Shown here: one piece after another, positions 1 through 8,056 of the stretch
How positions within the stretch are numbered: the stretch's first letter is position 1
Layout of the letters: each line of letters starts with the position of its first letter
NCBI RefSeq assembly: GCF_947036865.1
Contig: NZ_CAMQSF010000006.1
Coordinates: forward strand, 1 to 64,000
Length of the DNA: 64,000 bases
Origin: an uncultured Caulobacter sp.
GTDB taxonomy: Bacteria > Pseudomonadota > Alphaproteobacteria > Caulobacterales > Caulobacteraceae
Direction: 5' to 3'
Notes under the pieces: generated by a model
Told to the model about the DNA's origin: nothing
What the model saw: only the letters and a program-made list of their open reading frames with translations
Databases searched by the model: none
Made by a program: the position numbers and the translations under genes

Positions 1-122
1 TCGACAACAGCGCCGCGGGCAAGGGTTTCGACAAGGCCGCCATGTGCATCGCCGAGAAGCTGCCGATGGGCGGCAAGACCGGCGCCGTGAAGGTTCCGTT
101 CCGCTTCCCGGGCGGCGCGTAA
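1..122 (+). CDS. C-terminal fragment, TonB-like C-terminal domain
   Basis: Only the last 39 codons lie in the window, ending in TAA. The tail has a helix with FDKAAMCIAEK followed by a strand ending VKVPFRFPGGA, which resembles the end of a TonB C-terminal domain (an A/K-rich helix and then a V-x-V-P-x-R-F strand). Such domains pass energy from the inner membrane to outer-membrane receptors, or occur in TonB-like accessory proteins. A similar free-standing domain is encoded at 48111-48473. The rest of the protein is outside the window, so the family call is tentative. Confidence 0.5.
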   Translation, partial: DNSAAGKGFDKAAMCIAEKLPMGGKTGAVKVPFRFPGGA

Positions 123-150
123 GCGTCCACGCCTGAAGGCTGTATGAAAC

Positions 151-180
151 GCCCCCGTCGGTCCGCCGGCGGGGGCTTTT
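151..180 (+). terminator. Rho-independent terminator
   Basis: GCCCCCG at 151-157 pairs with CGGGGGC at 170-176, extended by a G-T pair and CGG/CCG around a four-base loop, and is followed by TTTT. It sits 29 bases after the stop at 122 and just before the convergent gene ending at 187. Confidence 0.85.
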
Positions 181-186
181 CGTTTG

Positions 187-1512
187 TCAGGCGGCGGCGG
201 TTTTCACGCCGGGAGCGGGCCGATACTGCTCCGCGTCGCTGGCGAACTCGGCATGGCCGTAGCGCTTGAGCTGGCGCCGCAGCTTGGCGACCAGGCGCGC
301 GTCGGCCAGATCGGCGATCCCGGGAACGCTCCGCGCCAGGCGATAGGCCGTCAGCTTGCCGGTCACCAGCAGCGCCACCAGGCCGAACAGCATGAAGTCG
401 CGGGCGCCGATCTCGACGCCCATGCGGCGGGCGGCGGCGCGGTCGCCGTTCAGGAAGTTGCGCAGGAAGAACACCTTGGCGAAGCCCCGCTCGACCTGGT
501 CGAACAGGCGGTTGGCGGGCGTCTCGTCCGGCGGCAGATAGGCGTTCAGCGTGGCGCGGACCAGCTCGCCGCAGGTGGCGTCGTCGAAGCCGGCCCGCAG
601 GGTGGCGCTACGGGCGTTCATGGTGTCGACGACGCCTTGGGGCGTGTCGGCCAGCAGGTCCTCGGGCAGGCCCAGCAGGAAACAGCGATAGCGGGCCAGT
701 TCGACCCGCGCCCGCTCCTCGGGCGTGAACGCCGTCCGGCCCGAGGCGACGATCTTGTAGCTCATCAGGAAGATCGGGATCAGGCCCGCCGGCATCTGGT
801 CGACCTGCGGGATCGGGATTCCGTAGACCCCGACGTCCCAGCGGTTCGAGCGCTTCAAGGCGTTGAACCGCACCATCGAATGCATCAGCCGCACCATGGC
901 GGCGGCCTTGAAGCCGGCTCCGTGACGCTCCAGGGCGCCCGGGAGCAGGGTGGTGGTGAAGAAGGTCGCCGTCTCGTTGACCCGCCGCGCGGCCGTATCG
1001 TTCGACAGCGTTCCGGTCAGGGCCATCGGCAGGGCGGCGTACTTGTTCATGAAGGTGGCGATGAACGCCCCCCGGATGGCGAACGGGCCGAGATTGGCGG
1101 CGGCGTTGCGGTCCAGGCGCTGGCCCTGGCGGACCAGGTCCATGTCCAACCAGTCGGGAACGCGCTCCATGTCGGCGATGAAGGCCGCCAGCTCCGGCGG
1201 AGCGTCGGGCACGGCCTCGAGACCTTCGTCGCAGGCCTGGGTCAGCATCTGGATCAGAGATCGGAAGCCGTACCTCGGCATCAGGGCGGCATAGGCGTCG
1301 GCCACCACGTCGCCCAGCATCGTATAGGCCTTGATCAGGGCGAGCTTGTCGGGATCCAGCGCGACCTTGGCCAGGCGCGGCGCCACGCTGGTCGCCGGAT
1401 CGGTGGTGAAGCGCTCGGGCGTGACGTCGAAGTCGACATCGCCGTACAGGGCGGGCAGGGCGGTCTTCTGGGCGGCGACCTTGGTCCGCACGCGGTCGAG
1501 AGAAGCGCTCAT
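187..1512 (-). CDS. MpaB/DUF2236 family oxygenase-like protein
   Basis: The predicted protein has 441 residues from the ATG at 1512. Sequence features match the MpaB/latex-clearing (DUF2236) family: an N-terminal helical region, the segment GPFAIRGAFIATFMNKYAAL, the conserved RRVNETATFF stretch, and the conserved MVRLMHSMVR segment, whose histidine is a plausible haem ligand as in latex-clearing proteins. The C-terminal third has one hydrophobic stretch (DFMLFGLVALLVTG). Members are haem-containing oxygenases or of unknown activity, so the substrate cannot be given. An open frame continues upstream of 1512, but its composition is shadow-like and it overlaps the divergent gene at 1672, so the ATG is preferred. 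Confidence 0.75.
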   Translation of the reverse strand: MSASLDRVRTKVAAQKTALPALYGDVDFDVTPERFTTDPATSVAPRLAKVALDPDKLALIKAYTMLGDVVADAYAALMPRYGFRSLIQMLTQACDEGLEAVPDAPPELAAFIADMERVPDWLDMDLVRQGQRLDRNAAANLGPFAIRGAFIATFMNKYAALPMALTGTLSNDTAARRVNETATFFTTTLLPGALERHGAGFKAAAMVRLMHSMVRFNALKRSNRWDVGVYGIPIPQVDQMPAGLIPIFLMSYKIVASGRTAFTPEERARVELARYRCFLLGLPEDLLADTPQGVVDTMNARSATLRAGFDDATCGELVRATLNAYLPPDETPANRLFDQVERGFAKVFFLRNFLNGDRAAARRMGVEIGARDFMLFGLVALLVTGKLTAYRLARSVPGIADLADARLVAKLRRQLKRYGHAEFASDAEQYRPAPGVKTAAA

Positions 1513-1671
1513 GGGATCCTCTCCGGAGGCTCCGCCGATCCTCCCCCCGGCGCCGGCTCGACGCAAGCGCGACGCGGCGTCAAGCGTCGTCGCGTCGAAC
1601 CGCCGACGGAACTCCGCCGGCAAGGTGACGTTCTCTTGGCCAAGGGAGGGGCTCTTCGACGGAGAGTTTTG

Positions 1672-2220
1672 ATGACCAAGCTTGCCCTGCTCGCCGCCGC
1701 CGCGTCCGTGACGTTCGCCGGCGCCGCCTTCGCCCAAAGCACCACGACCACCACCACGACGCCCTCGACGGGCAAGATGCCGCCGGCCAGCCAGTCGGGG
1801 TCGCAGACCTCGCCCCAGACCTCGCCCCAAACCTCGCCGATGACGGCGCCGACCCAGTCGACGACGCCGATGTCGCCCCAGACGACCACGCCTTCGACCA
1901 GCACGCCGTCGGCGGGCATGTCGGGGCAAAGCAGCTCGTCCTCGGCCAATACGGCCGACAGCGCCGGCTCGCCGACCTCGGCCACCGTCGCCAGCTTCAA
2001 GGTCGGCTCGGCCGTCAAGGACGCCCAGGGCGTCGCGGTCGGCCAGATCACCGGCACCAGCACCGGCGCCGACGGCTCGACCAATGTCATCGTCACCAAC
2101 GGCGGCGTGAAGTTCGCCCTGCCGGCCAACAGCCTGAGCGCGGGCGCCGACGGCAGCGTCTCGACCACGGCCACCAAGGCGCAGATCGACGCGACGGTCG
2201 CGGGCGCCAAGCCGCAATAA
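1672..2220 (+). CDS. Secreted low-complexity protein, possible PRC-barrel-like C-terminus
   Basis: This 182-residue protein starts at an ATG preceded by GGAGAG. It has a clear Sec signal peptide (MTKLALLAAAASVTFAGAAFAQ), then about 80 residues of Thr/Ser/Pro/Gln-rich sequence with SPQT repeats, then a compact domain of about 70 residues (FKVGSAVKDAQGVAVGQI onward) whose strand pattern recalls PRC-barrel domains. It is probably a periplasmic or envelope protein. Function is unknown. It is divergent from the MpaB-like gene, and its own frame is also open upstream to 184, which reflects GC-rich composition only. Confidence 0.75.
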   Translation: MTKLALLAAAASVTFAGAAFAQSTTTTTTTPSTGKMPPASQSGSQTSPQTSPQTSPMTAPTQSTTPMSPQTTTPSTSTPSAGMSGQSSSSSANTADSAGSPTSATVASFKVGSAVKDAQGVAVGQITGTSTGADGSTNVIVTNGGVKFALPANSLSAGADGSVSTTATKAQIDATVAGAKPQ

Positions 2221-2250
2221 ACCCGATCTTCGCCCGGACCGAACATCCGC

Positions 2251-2279
2251 GAGCCCGCCCGGCATTGCCGAGCGGGCTC
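2251..2279 (+). terminator. Hairpin after the secreted protein gene
   Basis: GAGCCCGC at 2251-2258 pairs with GCGGGCTC at 2272-2279, with an inner CGGC/GCCG. There is no T-run, so it could be an imperfect terminator or an mRNA-stabilising hairpin. Confidence 0.55.
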
Positions 2280-2336
2280 GTCACTGATAGCGATGGAGCC
2301 TGTTGAGGGGCGTTCTTCGCCGACTTGGGGTTCCGT

Positions 2337-2720
2337 ATGCCTCCGGCCAATAAGACCAAGCGTGGGTCCAACTCGCTGCTGTGGGATCTGCTGACTTTTG
2401 ATCGCCTGGTCACCGGCCCGGTGATTCACTTCATCTATTGGGCGGGTCTGGGCGTGGTGGTCCTGTTCGGCTTCGGCGTCGTCGGGGCCGCCGTCGGCCT
2501 GGCGCTGAAGGAGCCGGGCTTCGCCTCGCTGCTGCTGGCCCTGCCGGTGATGGTCGCCGGCCTGCTGGTCGCCAGCGCCATGGTGCTGCTGTGGCGCGCC
2601 TTCTGCGAATTCTATGTCGCCATCTTCCGGATCAGCGAGGACCTGCGCGCGCTGCGCCAGACCAGCGACGCCGACCACGCCCTGCTGCGGGCGCGCCGCG
2701 AAACCCCTCCCCAGATCTAG
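2337..2720 (+). CDS. DUF4282-like small membrane protein
   Basis: The ATG at 2337 gives 127 residues; GGGG lies 6 bases upstream. A TTG four codons earlier is also possible. After a basic N-terminus come LLWDLLTFDRLVTGPVIHFIYW and two strongly hydrophobic segments (about residues 32-55 and 62-85), then an amphipathic tail with ISEDLRALR. The order (a tail-less N-terminal FDRLVTP-like motif and two membrane helices) matches DUF4282 proteins, whose function is unknown. It is convergent with the next gene and overlaps it by 4 bases at the stop codons. Confidence 0.75.
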   Translation: MPPANKTKRGSNSLLWDLLTFDRLVTGPVIHFIYWAGLGVVVLFGFGVVGAAVGLALKEPGFASLLLALPVMVAGLLVASAMVLLWRAFCEFYVAIFRISEDLRALRQTSDADHALLRARRETPPQI

Positions 2721-3661
2721 TCCGTCGCCAGCAGCGTCGCGTACCAGGGCCTGGCCGTCGGCTGGGCCATGGTCTCGACCGCCTGGATGAACTGCTCGCG
2801 GGGAATGGCCTCGTAGAACGGCCGCTGGCTCCGCACATAGGCGGCCAGGCTCTGGCGGCCATGGGTCTTGGTCCGCACGGTCGGGCGATCCTGGAAGGTC
2901 ATGCCGAACGCCTCGCGCACGAACGGCGCGGCGAAGAACTGGATGTCGCCGAGCGGATCGGCCTTCAGCGACCAGCGCGCGCCCAGCGTCTTGCCGATCA
3001 GCGGCTCGAGGCGCGCCAGGATGTCGTCGGCGATCCAGCGCATCGGCAGCACCGACGGGTGGTTGGCGGTGTGGCCCAGCCGCTTGTGCTGGTAGAGCGC
3101 GCGGACGCGGTCGGAGATGCGGATGTCGAGCGGTCGGTCGCCGTCCAGCACCCGCTCCTCGCGCACGCCGAACTCGTAGAACGCCGCCCCGACCATGCCT
3201 TCGACATAAGGCTCCAGGCCCTTCAGGTGTTGCAGGCGCTCGACGATGGTCTCGTCCGAGAAGCCCCGGGCGATCAGCGCGCCTAGGAGATAGTCCATGT
3301 ACTCGGTCGGCGGCTCGGGCAGGCCGGGCAGGGCCGAGGTGATGAACGGCGTGTAGACCTCGAAATGGTAGTAGGCGAAGCTGATCAGGGTCGTGGACGA
3401 CGGCGCGGCCTCGACGATCCTGGCCGAGGCGAACTGGGGTCCCCGATAATTGGCCGAGATCGGCTGGTAGAGGACGACATCGAGGTCCGGGACCGAGGCG
3501 ATGAACGCCTCCATCTCCTCGGGCGTGATGTTCATCACCGCCGGGATCGGCGTGAACTGGATCTTGCCGGTCAGGCCCGGAACGCCGCGCAGCAGCTCCA
3601 GCAAGGCGTTGGCGTGGCAGGCGCCGTAGATGGCGGCGCGGATCGGCTTTCGACGCGACAT
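2717..3661 (-). CDS. WcbI-like polysaccharide biosynthesis enzyme domain protein
   Basis: A 314-residue cytoplasmic protein starting at ATG 3661. The N-terminal IRAAIYGACHANAL resembles the YGNCQ motif that opens the WcbI family (putative acyl/acetyltransferases in capsule synthesis with an SGNH-like fold), followed by VLYQPISANYRGPQ and a SFAYYHFEVYTPF segment. No other capsule genes are adjacent, so the substrate is unknown. The first Asn of the usual motif is Ala here, and the Gln is His, which weakens a firm activity call. Confidence 0.65.
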   Translation of the reverse strand: MSRRKPIRAAIYGACHANALLELLRGVPGLTGKIQFTPIPAVMNITPEEMEAFIASVPDLDVVLYQPISANYRGPQFASARIVEAAPSSTTLISFAYYHFEVYTPFITSALPGLPEPPTEYMDYLLGALIARGFSDETIVERLQHLKGLEPYVEGMVGAAFYEFGVREERVLDGDRPLDIRISDRVRALYQHKRLGHTANHPSVLPMRWIADDILARLEPLIGKTLGARWSLKADPLGDIQFFAAPFVREAFGMTFQDRPTVRTKTHGRQSLAAYVRSQRPFYEAIPREQFIQAVETMAQPTARPWYATLLATD

Positions 3662-3723
3662 GAGACTCCTCGGTCGGAGCCTGCTTAAGCGCTGGGACCG
3701 GCGATCACAACGCCGGAGCGCCC

Positions 3724-4173
3724 TCAGCGCGCGACCGTCTTCAGCCGTTCGCGCAGGGCGCCCATCGCCTCCAGCGGCATGTCGAGGGCGCAGAACAGCT
3801 TTTCAGGCACGCTGGCGGCCTGGTCGCGCAGGGCGCGGCCTTTATCGGTCAGCGCCACGATCACTCGCCGCTCGTCCTCGGGATCGCGCCGACGCTCGAC
3901 CAGGCCGCCGGCTTCCAGACGCTTGAGCAGCGGGGTCAGGGTGCTGGAGTCGAGATCCAGCGCGTCGCCCAGGGCGCCGACCGTCCTGGGACTGGCCTCC
4001 CACAGCACCAGCATCGCCAGATACTGCGGATAGGTCAGCCCCAGGGCGTCCAGCATCGGCCGGTAGAGCCGCGTCATCCGATTGGCCGCGCCGTAGAGGG
4101 CGAAGCACAGCTGGTTGTCGAGGCGCAGGGCCTCGATCGGGGCATCGGCGGACGCGGGGGTCTTCTGGCTCAT
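3724..4173 (-). CDS. ohrR: OhrR, MarR-family peroxide-sensing repressor
   Basis: The protein has 149 residues from ATG 4173; a longer frame to 4218 would overlap ohr and is less likely. It has the MarR winged-helix order: dimer helix, LTYPQYLAMLVLWE, the recognition region LDSSTLTPLLKRLEAGGLVERRRDPEDERR and a C-terminal dimer helix. The sensing cysteine of OhrR proteins sits near the N-terminus in the LxLxxQLCFALY motif, present here as LDNQLCFALY. It is encoded 10 bases downstream of ohr in the same direction, so the pair is one transcript, and it probably represses that transcript at 4626-4646. Confidence 0.9.
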   Translation of the reverse strand: MSQKTPASADAPIEALRLDNQLCFALYGAANRMTRLYRPMLDALGLTYPQYLAMLVLWEASPRTVGALGDALDLDSSTLTPLLKRLEAGGLVERRRDPEDERRVIVALTDKGRALRDQAASVPEKLFCALDMPLEAMGALRERLKTVAR

Positions 4174-4183
4174 GGCCGGGATG

Positions 4184-4600
4184 TTAGGCCGCCTTGACGG
4201 TGATGGCGACGTCGACATTGCCGCGCGTGGCGTTCGAATAGGGGCAGACCTGGTGAGCGGTGGCGACCAGGGCCTCGGCGTCGGCCTGGCTCAGGCCCTG
4301 GGTCTCGACCTCCAGCGCGACTTCCAGCTTGAAGCCGACCTCCTGGGTGGCGAGGCCGACCTGGCCGGTCACGGTCGAGCCGGTCAGCGCGATCTTCTGG
4401 GTGCGGGCGACGTGGGCCATGGCGCTCTGGAAACAGGCGGCGTAGCCGGCGGCGAACAGCTGCTCGGGATTGGTGCCGGTCTCCTTGCCGCCCAGGGCCT
4501 TGGGCATCGACAGCTGGACGTCCAGCAGGCCGTCGTCGCTGCGGACATGGCCGTCACGGCCGCCGACGACGGTGGCGCGGGTGGTGTAGAGCGTGGTCAT
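4184..4600 (-). CDS. ohr: Ohr, organic hydroperoxide resistance protein
   Basis: A 138-residue OsmC/Ohr-family thiol peroxidase that reduces organic hydroperoxides in the cytoplasm, usually with lipoylated partners. The two catalytic cysteines are present in AACFQSAM and QVCPYSNATRGN, the latter being the Ohr signature, and the arginine-bearing N-terminal part is intact. It is the first gene of an ohr-ohrR operon. A 21-base palindrome begins 26 bases upstream of the start and is the likely OhrR site. Confidence 0.95.
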   Translation of the reverse strand: MTTLYTTRATVVGGRDGHVRSDDGLLDVQLSMPKALGGKETGTNPEQLFAAGYAACFQSAMAHVARTQKIALTGSTVTGQVGLATQEVGFKLEVALEVETQGLSQADAEALVATAHQVCPYSNATRGNVDVAITVKAA

Positions 4601-4625
4601 GAGAGCCTCCTTGGCTTGAAGATAT

Positions 4626-4646
4626 GTGAGCGATTTAATCGCACAC
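4626..4646. promoter_or_regulatory. Probable OhrR operator
   Basis: GTG-A-GCGATT-T-AATCGC-A-CAC is a palindrome centred on base 4636, with 9 of 10 arm positions paired. It lies in the ohr promoter region, in an A/T-rich patch unlike its surroundings, where an OhrR dimer would block transcription. Confidence 0.7.
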
Positions 4647-4680
4647 GATATAAATTCAAGGGGGCGACGGAAGAATCATT

Positions 4681-4703
4681 CTCCTCCCCCAAGAGGGGAG
4701 GAG
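4681..4703. repeat. CTCCTCCCC palindromic element
   Basis: CTCCTCCCC (4681-4689) and GGGGAGGAG (4695-4703) form a 9-bp perfect stem with a five-base loop. It follows the DnaJ-like gene (which ends at 4714 on the minus strand) and may end its transcript. The same arms occur at 40982-41110. Confidence 0.65.
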
Positions 4704-4713
4704 AGTAAATTCT

Positions 4714-5418
4714 TTAAGCCGCCCAGGCGGCGGCGAAACGCTTGAGCAGGGAGCGGGCCGGGCTGTCCTCTTGGCCCGCCTCGGCGGGCTCCAGGCGCAG
4801 GAAGAGCTCGCCGGCGCGGTGGTGGGCGCGGGCGGGCAGGCCCTGGCCGGACAGACGGACCAGGCCGCGGGCGGCGGCCTTTGTCGAGACCCAGGCCTGC
4901 CTTGGCCCGAGCACCGTCTCGACCTCGACCCGGCCGCCCTCGGCCAGCACGCGCGGATCGACCTTGCCGGTCAGCCAGAGGTCGTCGCCGCGCACCAGGG
5001 CGCCGTCCTGGGAGCGCAGGCGCACCTCGAAGATCACGCCCTCGACCCGCACCTTGTCGCCCTCGCGCAGACCGGCGGGCAGCTTCAGGCGCAGGCGGCG
5101 GCCGTCGATGGTCAGGTCCTCGGCGCCGCCCGAGAGCGCGGTGGCGATGTCGATCTCCAGAAACACCCGGTCGGCGATCGGCGGCGGCGAGGCGACGGCG
5201 GGCGGGAAGCAGGTCTGGGCGACCGGGGTCTGCTGCAGCAGGCGATAGGCGGCCAGCACGTCGCGGAACAGGGCCGCGTCGCCGGTCGGCCGGTCGGGAT
5301 GAGCCCGCTTGGCGGCCTCGCGATAGGCGGCGCGCAACTCGCGCTCGTCCGCGCCCGGCGCCACGCCCAGCAGGGCGCGCGCGGCCGAGAGCGTCAGGGC
5401 GGAGGGACGGGCGGTCAT
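4714..5418 (-). CDS. DnaJ-domain protein (CbpA-like co-chaperone)
   Basis: A 234-residue protein with an N-terminal J domain (residues about 8-55) that carries the essential HPD tripeptide in AKRAHPDRP, followed by a short Pro-rich linker and a DnaJ C-terminal peptide-binding module (VFLEIDIATALSGGAEDLTIDG, then LREGDKVRVEG). It lacks the zinc-finger and G/F-rich regions of full DnaJ, so it is a type III/CbpA-like J protein expected to stimulate a DnaK ATPase. It stands alone, divergent from pdxH, across about 96 bases. Confidence 0.85.
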   Translation of the reverse strand: MTARPSALTLSAARALLGVAPGADERELRAAYREAAKRAHPDRPTGDAALFRDVLAAYRLLQQTPVAQTCFPPAVASPPPIADRVFLEIDIATALSGGAEDLTIDGRRLRLKLPAGLREGDKVRVEGVIFEVRLRSQDGALVRGDDLWLTGKVDPRVLAEGGRVEVETVLGPRQAWVSTKAAARGLVRLSGQGLPARAHHRAGELFLRLEPAEAGQEDSPARSLLKRFAAAWAA

Positions 5419-5514
5419 CCTCCGACCCTGCCGCCCGGATGGTCAACGGCGGGTTAAGTTAAGACTTCGCGCCGGGCTGTGGCCTCCGCCGCCGCCGCGA
5501 CCTATATCGGAGCC

Positions 5515-6183
5515 ATGAGCGCCGATCCGACCCTGATCCCCGCCTCGCCCAGCGAGGACGACTATGTCCGCCAGGTGCGCGAGGCCACGCCGCCGCCGCT
5601 GCTGAGCGAGGAGGACCCGTTCGCGCTGTTCGCCGAGTGGCTGGAGGAGGCGGGCAAGAAGGAGCCCAACGACCCCAACGCCATGACGGTGTCGACCGTC
5701 GACGCCGACGGCATGCCGGACTCGCGGATGGTGCTGCTGAAGGACTTCGACGCGCGGGGCTTTGTTTTCTACACCAACACAGAGAGCGCCAAGGGCGTGG
5801 AGCTGACGGTCAACCCCAAGGCCGCGCTGCTGTTCCACTGGAAGTCGCTGCGCCGCCAGGTGCGGATCCGAGGGACCGTCGAGCCGGTCAGCGAGGCCGA
5901 GGCCGACGCCTATTTCGCCAGCCGCGCCCGCCACAGCCAGCTGGGCGCCTGGGCCAGCGACCAGTCGCGGCCTTTGCCCGATCGCCTGGCCCTGGAGAAA
6001 CGGGTCGCCGAGATGGGCCTGAAGTTCGGCCTCGGCAAGGTGCCGCGTCCGCCGCACTGGTCGGGCTATCGGATCGTCCCGGTGACCTTGGAATTCTGGC
6101 GCGACCGCCCGTTCCGCCTGCACGAACGCCTGGTCTTCGACCGCGCCGCCGGCGGCTGGACGACGAAGCGGCTGTTTCCGTAA
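5515..6183 (+). CDS. pdxH: Pyridoxamine 5'-phosphate oxidase
   Basis: PdxH oxidises pyridoxine or pyridoxamine 5'-phosphate to pyridoxal 5'-phosphate using FMN. The 222 residues from ATG 5515 include [21 protein letters not shown], the FMN-binding [25 protein letters not shown], and the C-terminal signature around [20 protein letters not shown] at 5479 would add 12 residues without support. The length is typical and all blocks are intact. The J-domain gene is divergent; nothing suggests an operon. Confidence 0.95.
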   Translation: MSADPTLIPASPSEDDYVRQVREATPPPLLSEEDPFALFAEWLEEAGKKEPNDPNAMTVSTVDADGMPDSRMVLLKDFDARGFVFYTNTESAKGVELTVNPKAALLFHWKSLRRQVRIRGTVEPVSEAEADAYFASRARHSQLGAWASDQSRPLPDRLALEKRVAEMGLKFGLGKVPRPPHWSGYRIVPVTLEFWRDRPFRLHERLVFDRAAGGWTTKRLFP

Positions 6184-6187
6184 TGGG

Positions 6188-6829
6188 CTAGGCGAGGGCT
6201 GTCTGCTCCCGGCTCAGAGCTTCGGACAGGTCGATCAGGCGATCCACATCTCCTTCGGTTGGCCGGTAGTCCAGCAGGCCGTGAGCCGCCGCGTTTCGGC
6301 CGCCGGCCATTTCACGGAGGAAATGAGCCTCCGTCTGGGGAAGCCGGCCGGTCGAGATCATGACGTCGATCAGTGATCCCGGGGACAAGCTTCGCGCCGC
6401 GAGGTCCGGTTCAAGCCGCCTGGCCACCGCCTCGAAGATCGACCATGCGAGCAGCAGCGCGGAGCGCGGTGCCACCTCGGCGACGCGGCGCGCCTCATCG
6501 AGCGCCGCCCGCACCTCGGCCTCCGTCGTGGGCGCCACGGCGACGCCTTCCTGCGCGGCATAGACGACCTCGAGGCGCCATTCCGGGTGGCCGGCGAGGA
6601 GGCCTTGCAGCTGCCGGACCTTGGTGTCGCCGGAGCGCCCGCGATGACGAAGGATCTCGATCAGCAGGGACGGCTGCGAGCCGATCGCGATGGCGTCTGG
6701 CTGAAATCCTTGAAGAAACGCCGGCAATTCATGGGGCTTGGGGCGTCGGATGACGCGATAGCCCTCTTTGACCCAGCGCGGTTCAAGGCTGTCGAGCATC
6801 GCGCTTTCGGTCAGGGCGTCTGAAGCCAT
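6188..6829 (-). CDS. AHJR/PD-(D/E)XK-like N-terminus with HEPN-like C-terminus
   Basis: A 213-residue protein with no known name. Residues about 15-90 (EPRWVKEGYRVIRRPKPHELPAFL, PDAIAIG, LLIEI) have the strand-helix order of a restriction-endonuclease-like fold of the AHJR type, but the usual catalytic (D/E)xK lysine is replaced (IEIL). The C-terminal half is helical and has RNAAAH, matching the Rx4H motif of HEPN RNases. The ATG at 6829 shares its A with the TGA of the upstream RusA-like gene, so the two are translationally coupled. A defence, stress or repair role is inference from the fold calls. Confidence 0.6.
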   Translation of the reverse strand: MASDALTESAMLDSLEPRWVKEGYRVIRRPKPHELPAFLQGFQPDAIAIGSQPSLLIEILRHRGRSGDTKVRQLQGLLAGHPEWRLEVVYAAQEGVAVAPTTEAEVRAALDEARRVAEVAPRSALLLAWSIFEAVARRLEPDLAARSLSPGSLIDVMISTGRLPQTEAHFLREMAGGRNAAAHGLLDYRPTEGDVDRLIDLSEALSREQTALA

Positions 6830-7239
6830 CACGAGAGCTCCTCATGTACGTCGCCGGTGATCCGAACATAGACTACCGGCTCCTCGGCCTCCAAGGCGGA
6901 GAGCAAGACGGGCGATGGCGCCTGGAACGCGAATATGCGCTCCGGCTCGAACTTTTGCACGACCACGCGCTCGACGATCTCGTCGTCGCTGTAGACGCAC
7001 CGCACCACGGCGTCGAGGATGGGCTTGACGCGATTATCCAGGTCGCCCCGCATCTCGACGCCGGGAAAAATATAGATCGTGACCGCGAGAGGGTCGGTCA
7101 AAAGCCACGAACCCTCCGGAAGCGCCGCGCGGGCCGCCAGTTGCACCGTTTCCTTCCAGGCGCGCTTGGAGTCGCTTGAGCCCTGGAGGCTGATCGCCGT
7201 GCCCGCCACCACGAACTCGAAGGGCAACTCCGGTTCCAA
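6829..7239 (-). CDS. RusA-family Holliday-junction-resolvase-like nuclease
   Basis: The 136-residue protein has the RusA family pattern: a first strand with substrate-contacting basic residues (SKRAWKETV), VTIYIFPG, then RGDLDNRVKPILDAVV and YSDDEIVERVV, which supply the metal-binding aspartates (D-x-D-N-x-x-K and DD). RusA resolves Holliday junctions and is usually prophage-borne; here no other phage genes are nearby. A stop lies 6 codons upstream of the chosen TTG (7239), and no ATG is available in this frame; CTG at 7245 is the only alternative. It is coupled to the downstream gene by a TGATG overlap. Confidence 0.75.
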   Translation of the reverse strand: MEPELPFEFVVAGTAISLQGSSDSKRAWKETVQLAARAALPEGSWLLTDPLAVTIYIFPGVEMRGDLDNRVKPILDAVVRCVYSDDEIVERVVVQKFEPERIFAFQAPSPVLLSALEAEEPVVYVRITGDVHEELS

Positions 7240-7290
7240 CGACAGAGCTCCGCGTCTTCATACCGCCTGGCCGGGGCGAGCGCGCCGCCC

Positions 7291-7911
7291 CTACCGCGCC
7301 CCGTACCGGGCCAGGAAGGTTTCCACCGCGTCCTCGGCGATGGCCGTGACCGATCGGCGGGGTTCGACCGGGTCGCCGGCGGTCAGGCCGAGCGTCAGGG
7401 TCGCGTGGTCCAGCATGCCCAGCAGCTGACCGGTCGCCCACGACGCCTTGTCGACCTTCAGTTCGCCGGTCCGCGCGAGATCCTGGATCACCGCCAGCGC
7501 CGCGCCGCCGACCTCGTCGCGGGCCGCGTGCAGGAAATAGTCCGCGACATCCTCGAAGCGGCGACGCTGCGACGTCACCATCCTGAACACGGCGCGGGTC
7601 TCCGGGCGGGCCTGAAGCGCGGCATAGGCGCTCGCCAAGGCGTTCAGCCGCGCGCGGGCGTCGCCTTTCGTCCGTGTCGCCTCGCGCACCGGCGCCGACA
7701 GAGCCTCGACCGTCTCCATGACGATCGCCTTGAACAGGTCGGCCTTGCTGGGGAAGTAGGCGTAGAGCGTGGCCGTCGAGACCATCGCCGTTCGCGCCAC
7801 CACCTCCATGCCGGCGTCGGCGTAACCTTGCCTGAGAAAAAGCGCCGCGGCGGAGGCGAGAATCTCCTCGCGCTTGTGTCCCGCCCGCTTCAAACCCGCG
7901 CCGATAAGCAT
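7291..7911 (-). CDS. TetR/AcrR-family transcriptional regulator
   Basis: A 206-residue regulator. Residues about 8-55 form the TetR helix-turn-helix (KREEILASAAALFLRQGYADAGMEVVARTAMVS and then TLYAYFPSKADLFKAI), followed by a divergent all-helical ligand-binding domain with RFEDVADYFLHAARDEV. The ligand is unknown. The ATG at 7911 is preferred; a GTG at 7929 is in frame. It is divergent from the gene at 8057, with 145 bases between, and might regulate it or itself. Confidence 0.88.
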   Translation of the reverse strand: MLIGAGLKRAGHKREEILASAAALFLRQGYADAGMEVVARTAMVSTATLYAYFPSKADLFKAIVMETVEALSAPVREATRTKGDARARLNALASAYAALQARPETRAVFRMVTSQRRRFEDVADYFLHAARDEVGGAALAVIQDLARTGELKVDKASWATGQLLGMLDHATLTLGLTAGDPVEPRRSVTAIAEDAVETFLARYGAR

Positions 7912-8056
7912 CGCTGAACTCGCACTCACTGAACTTTACACAATCTAACCGTGAAAAATCAGCCCAAGCAAGGTCCGCGCGAGAGGACTTGGCGGCGGGT
8001 TTCGGCTATGCAGCGCCGGCGCCCGCTTTCGGGCGGGACGAGATGGGATTTTAGGC

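Noticed and set aside
1741-1930. Tandem ACC/SPQT coding repeats as a possible repeat array
   Set aside because: They are in-frame codons of a Thr/Ser-rich secreted protein, not a CRISPR or satellite array.
6188-7239. RusA-like gene as evidence of a prophage remnant
   Set aside because: No integrase, capsid, lysis or other phage genes lie near, and the flanking genes are ordinary housekeeping or regulatory genes.
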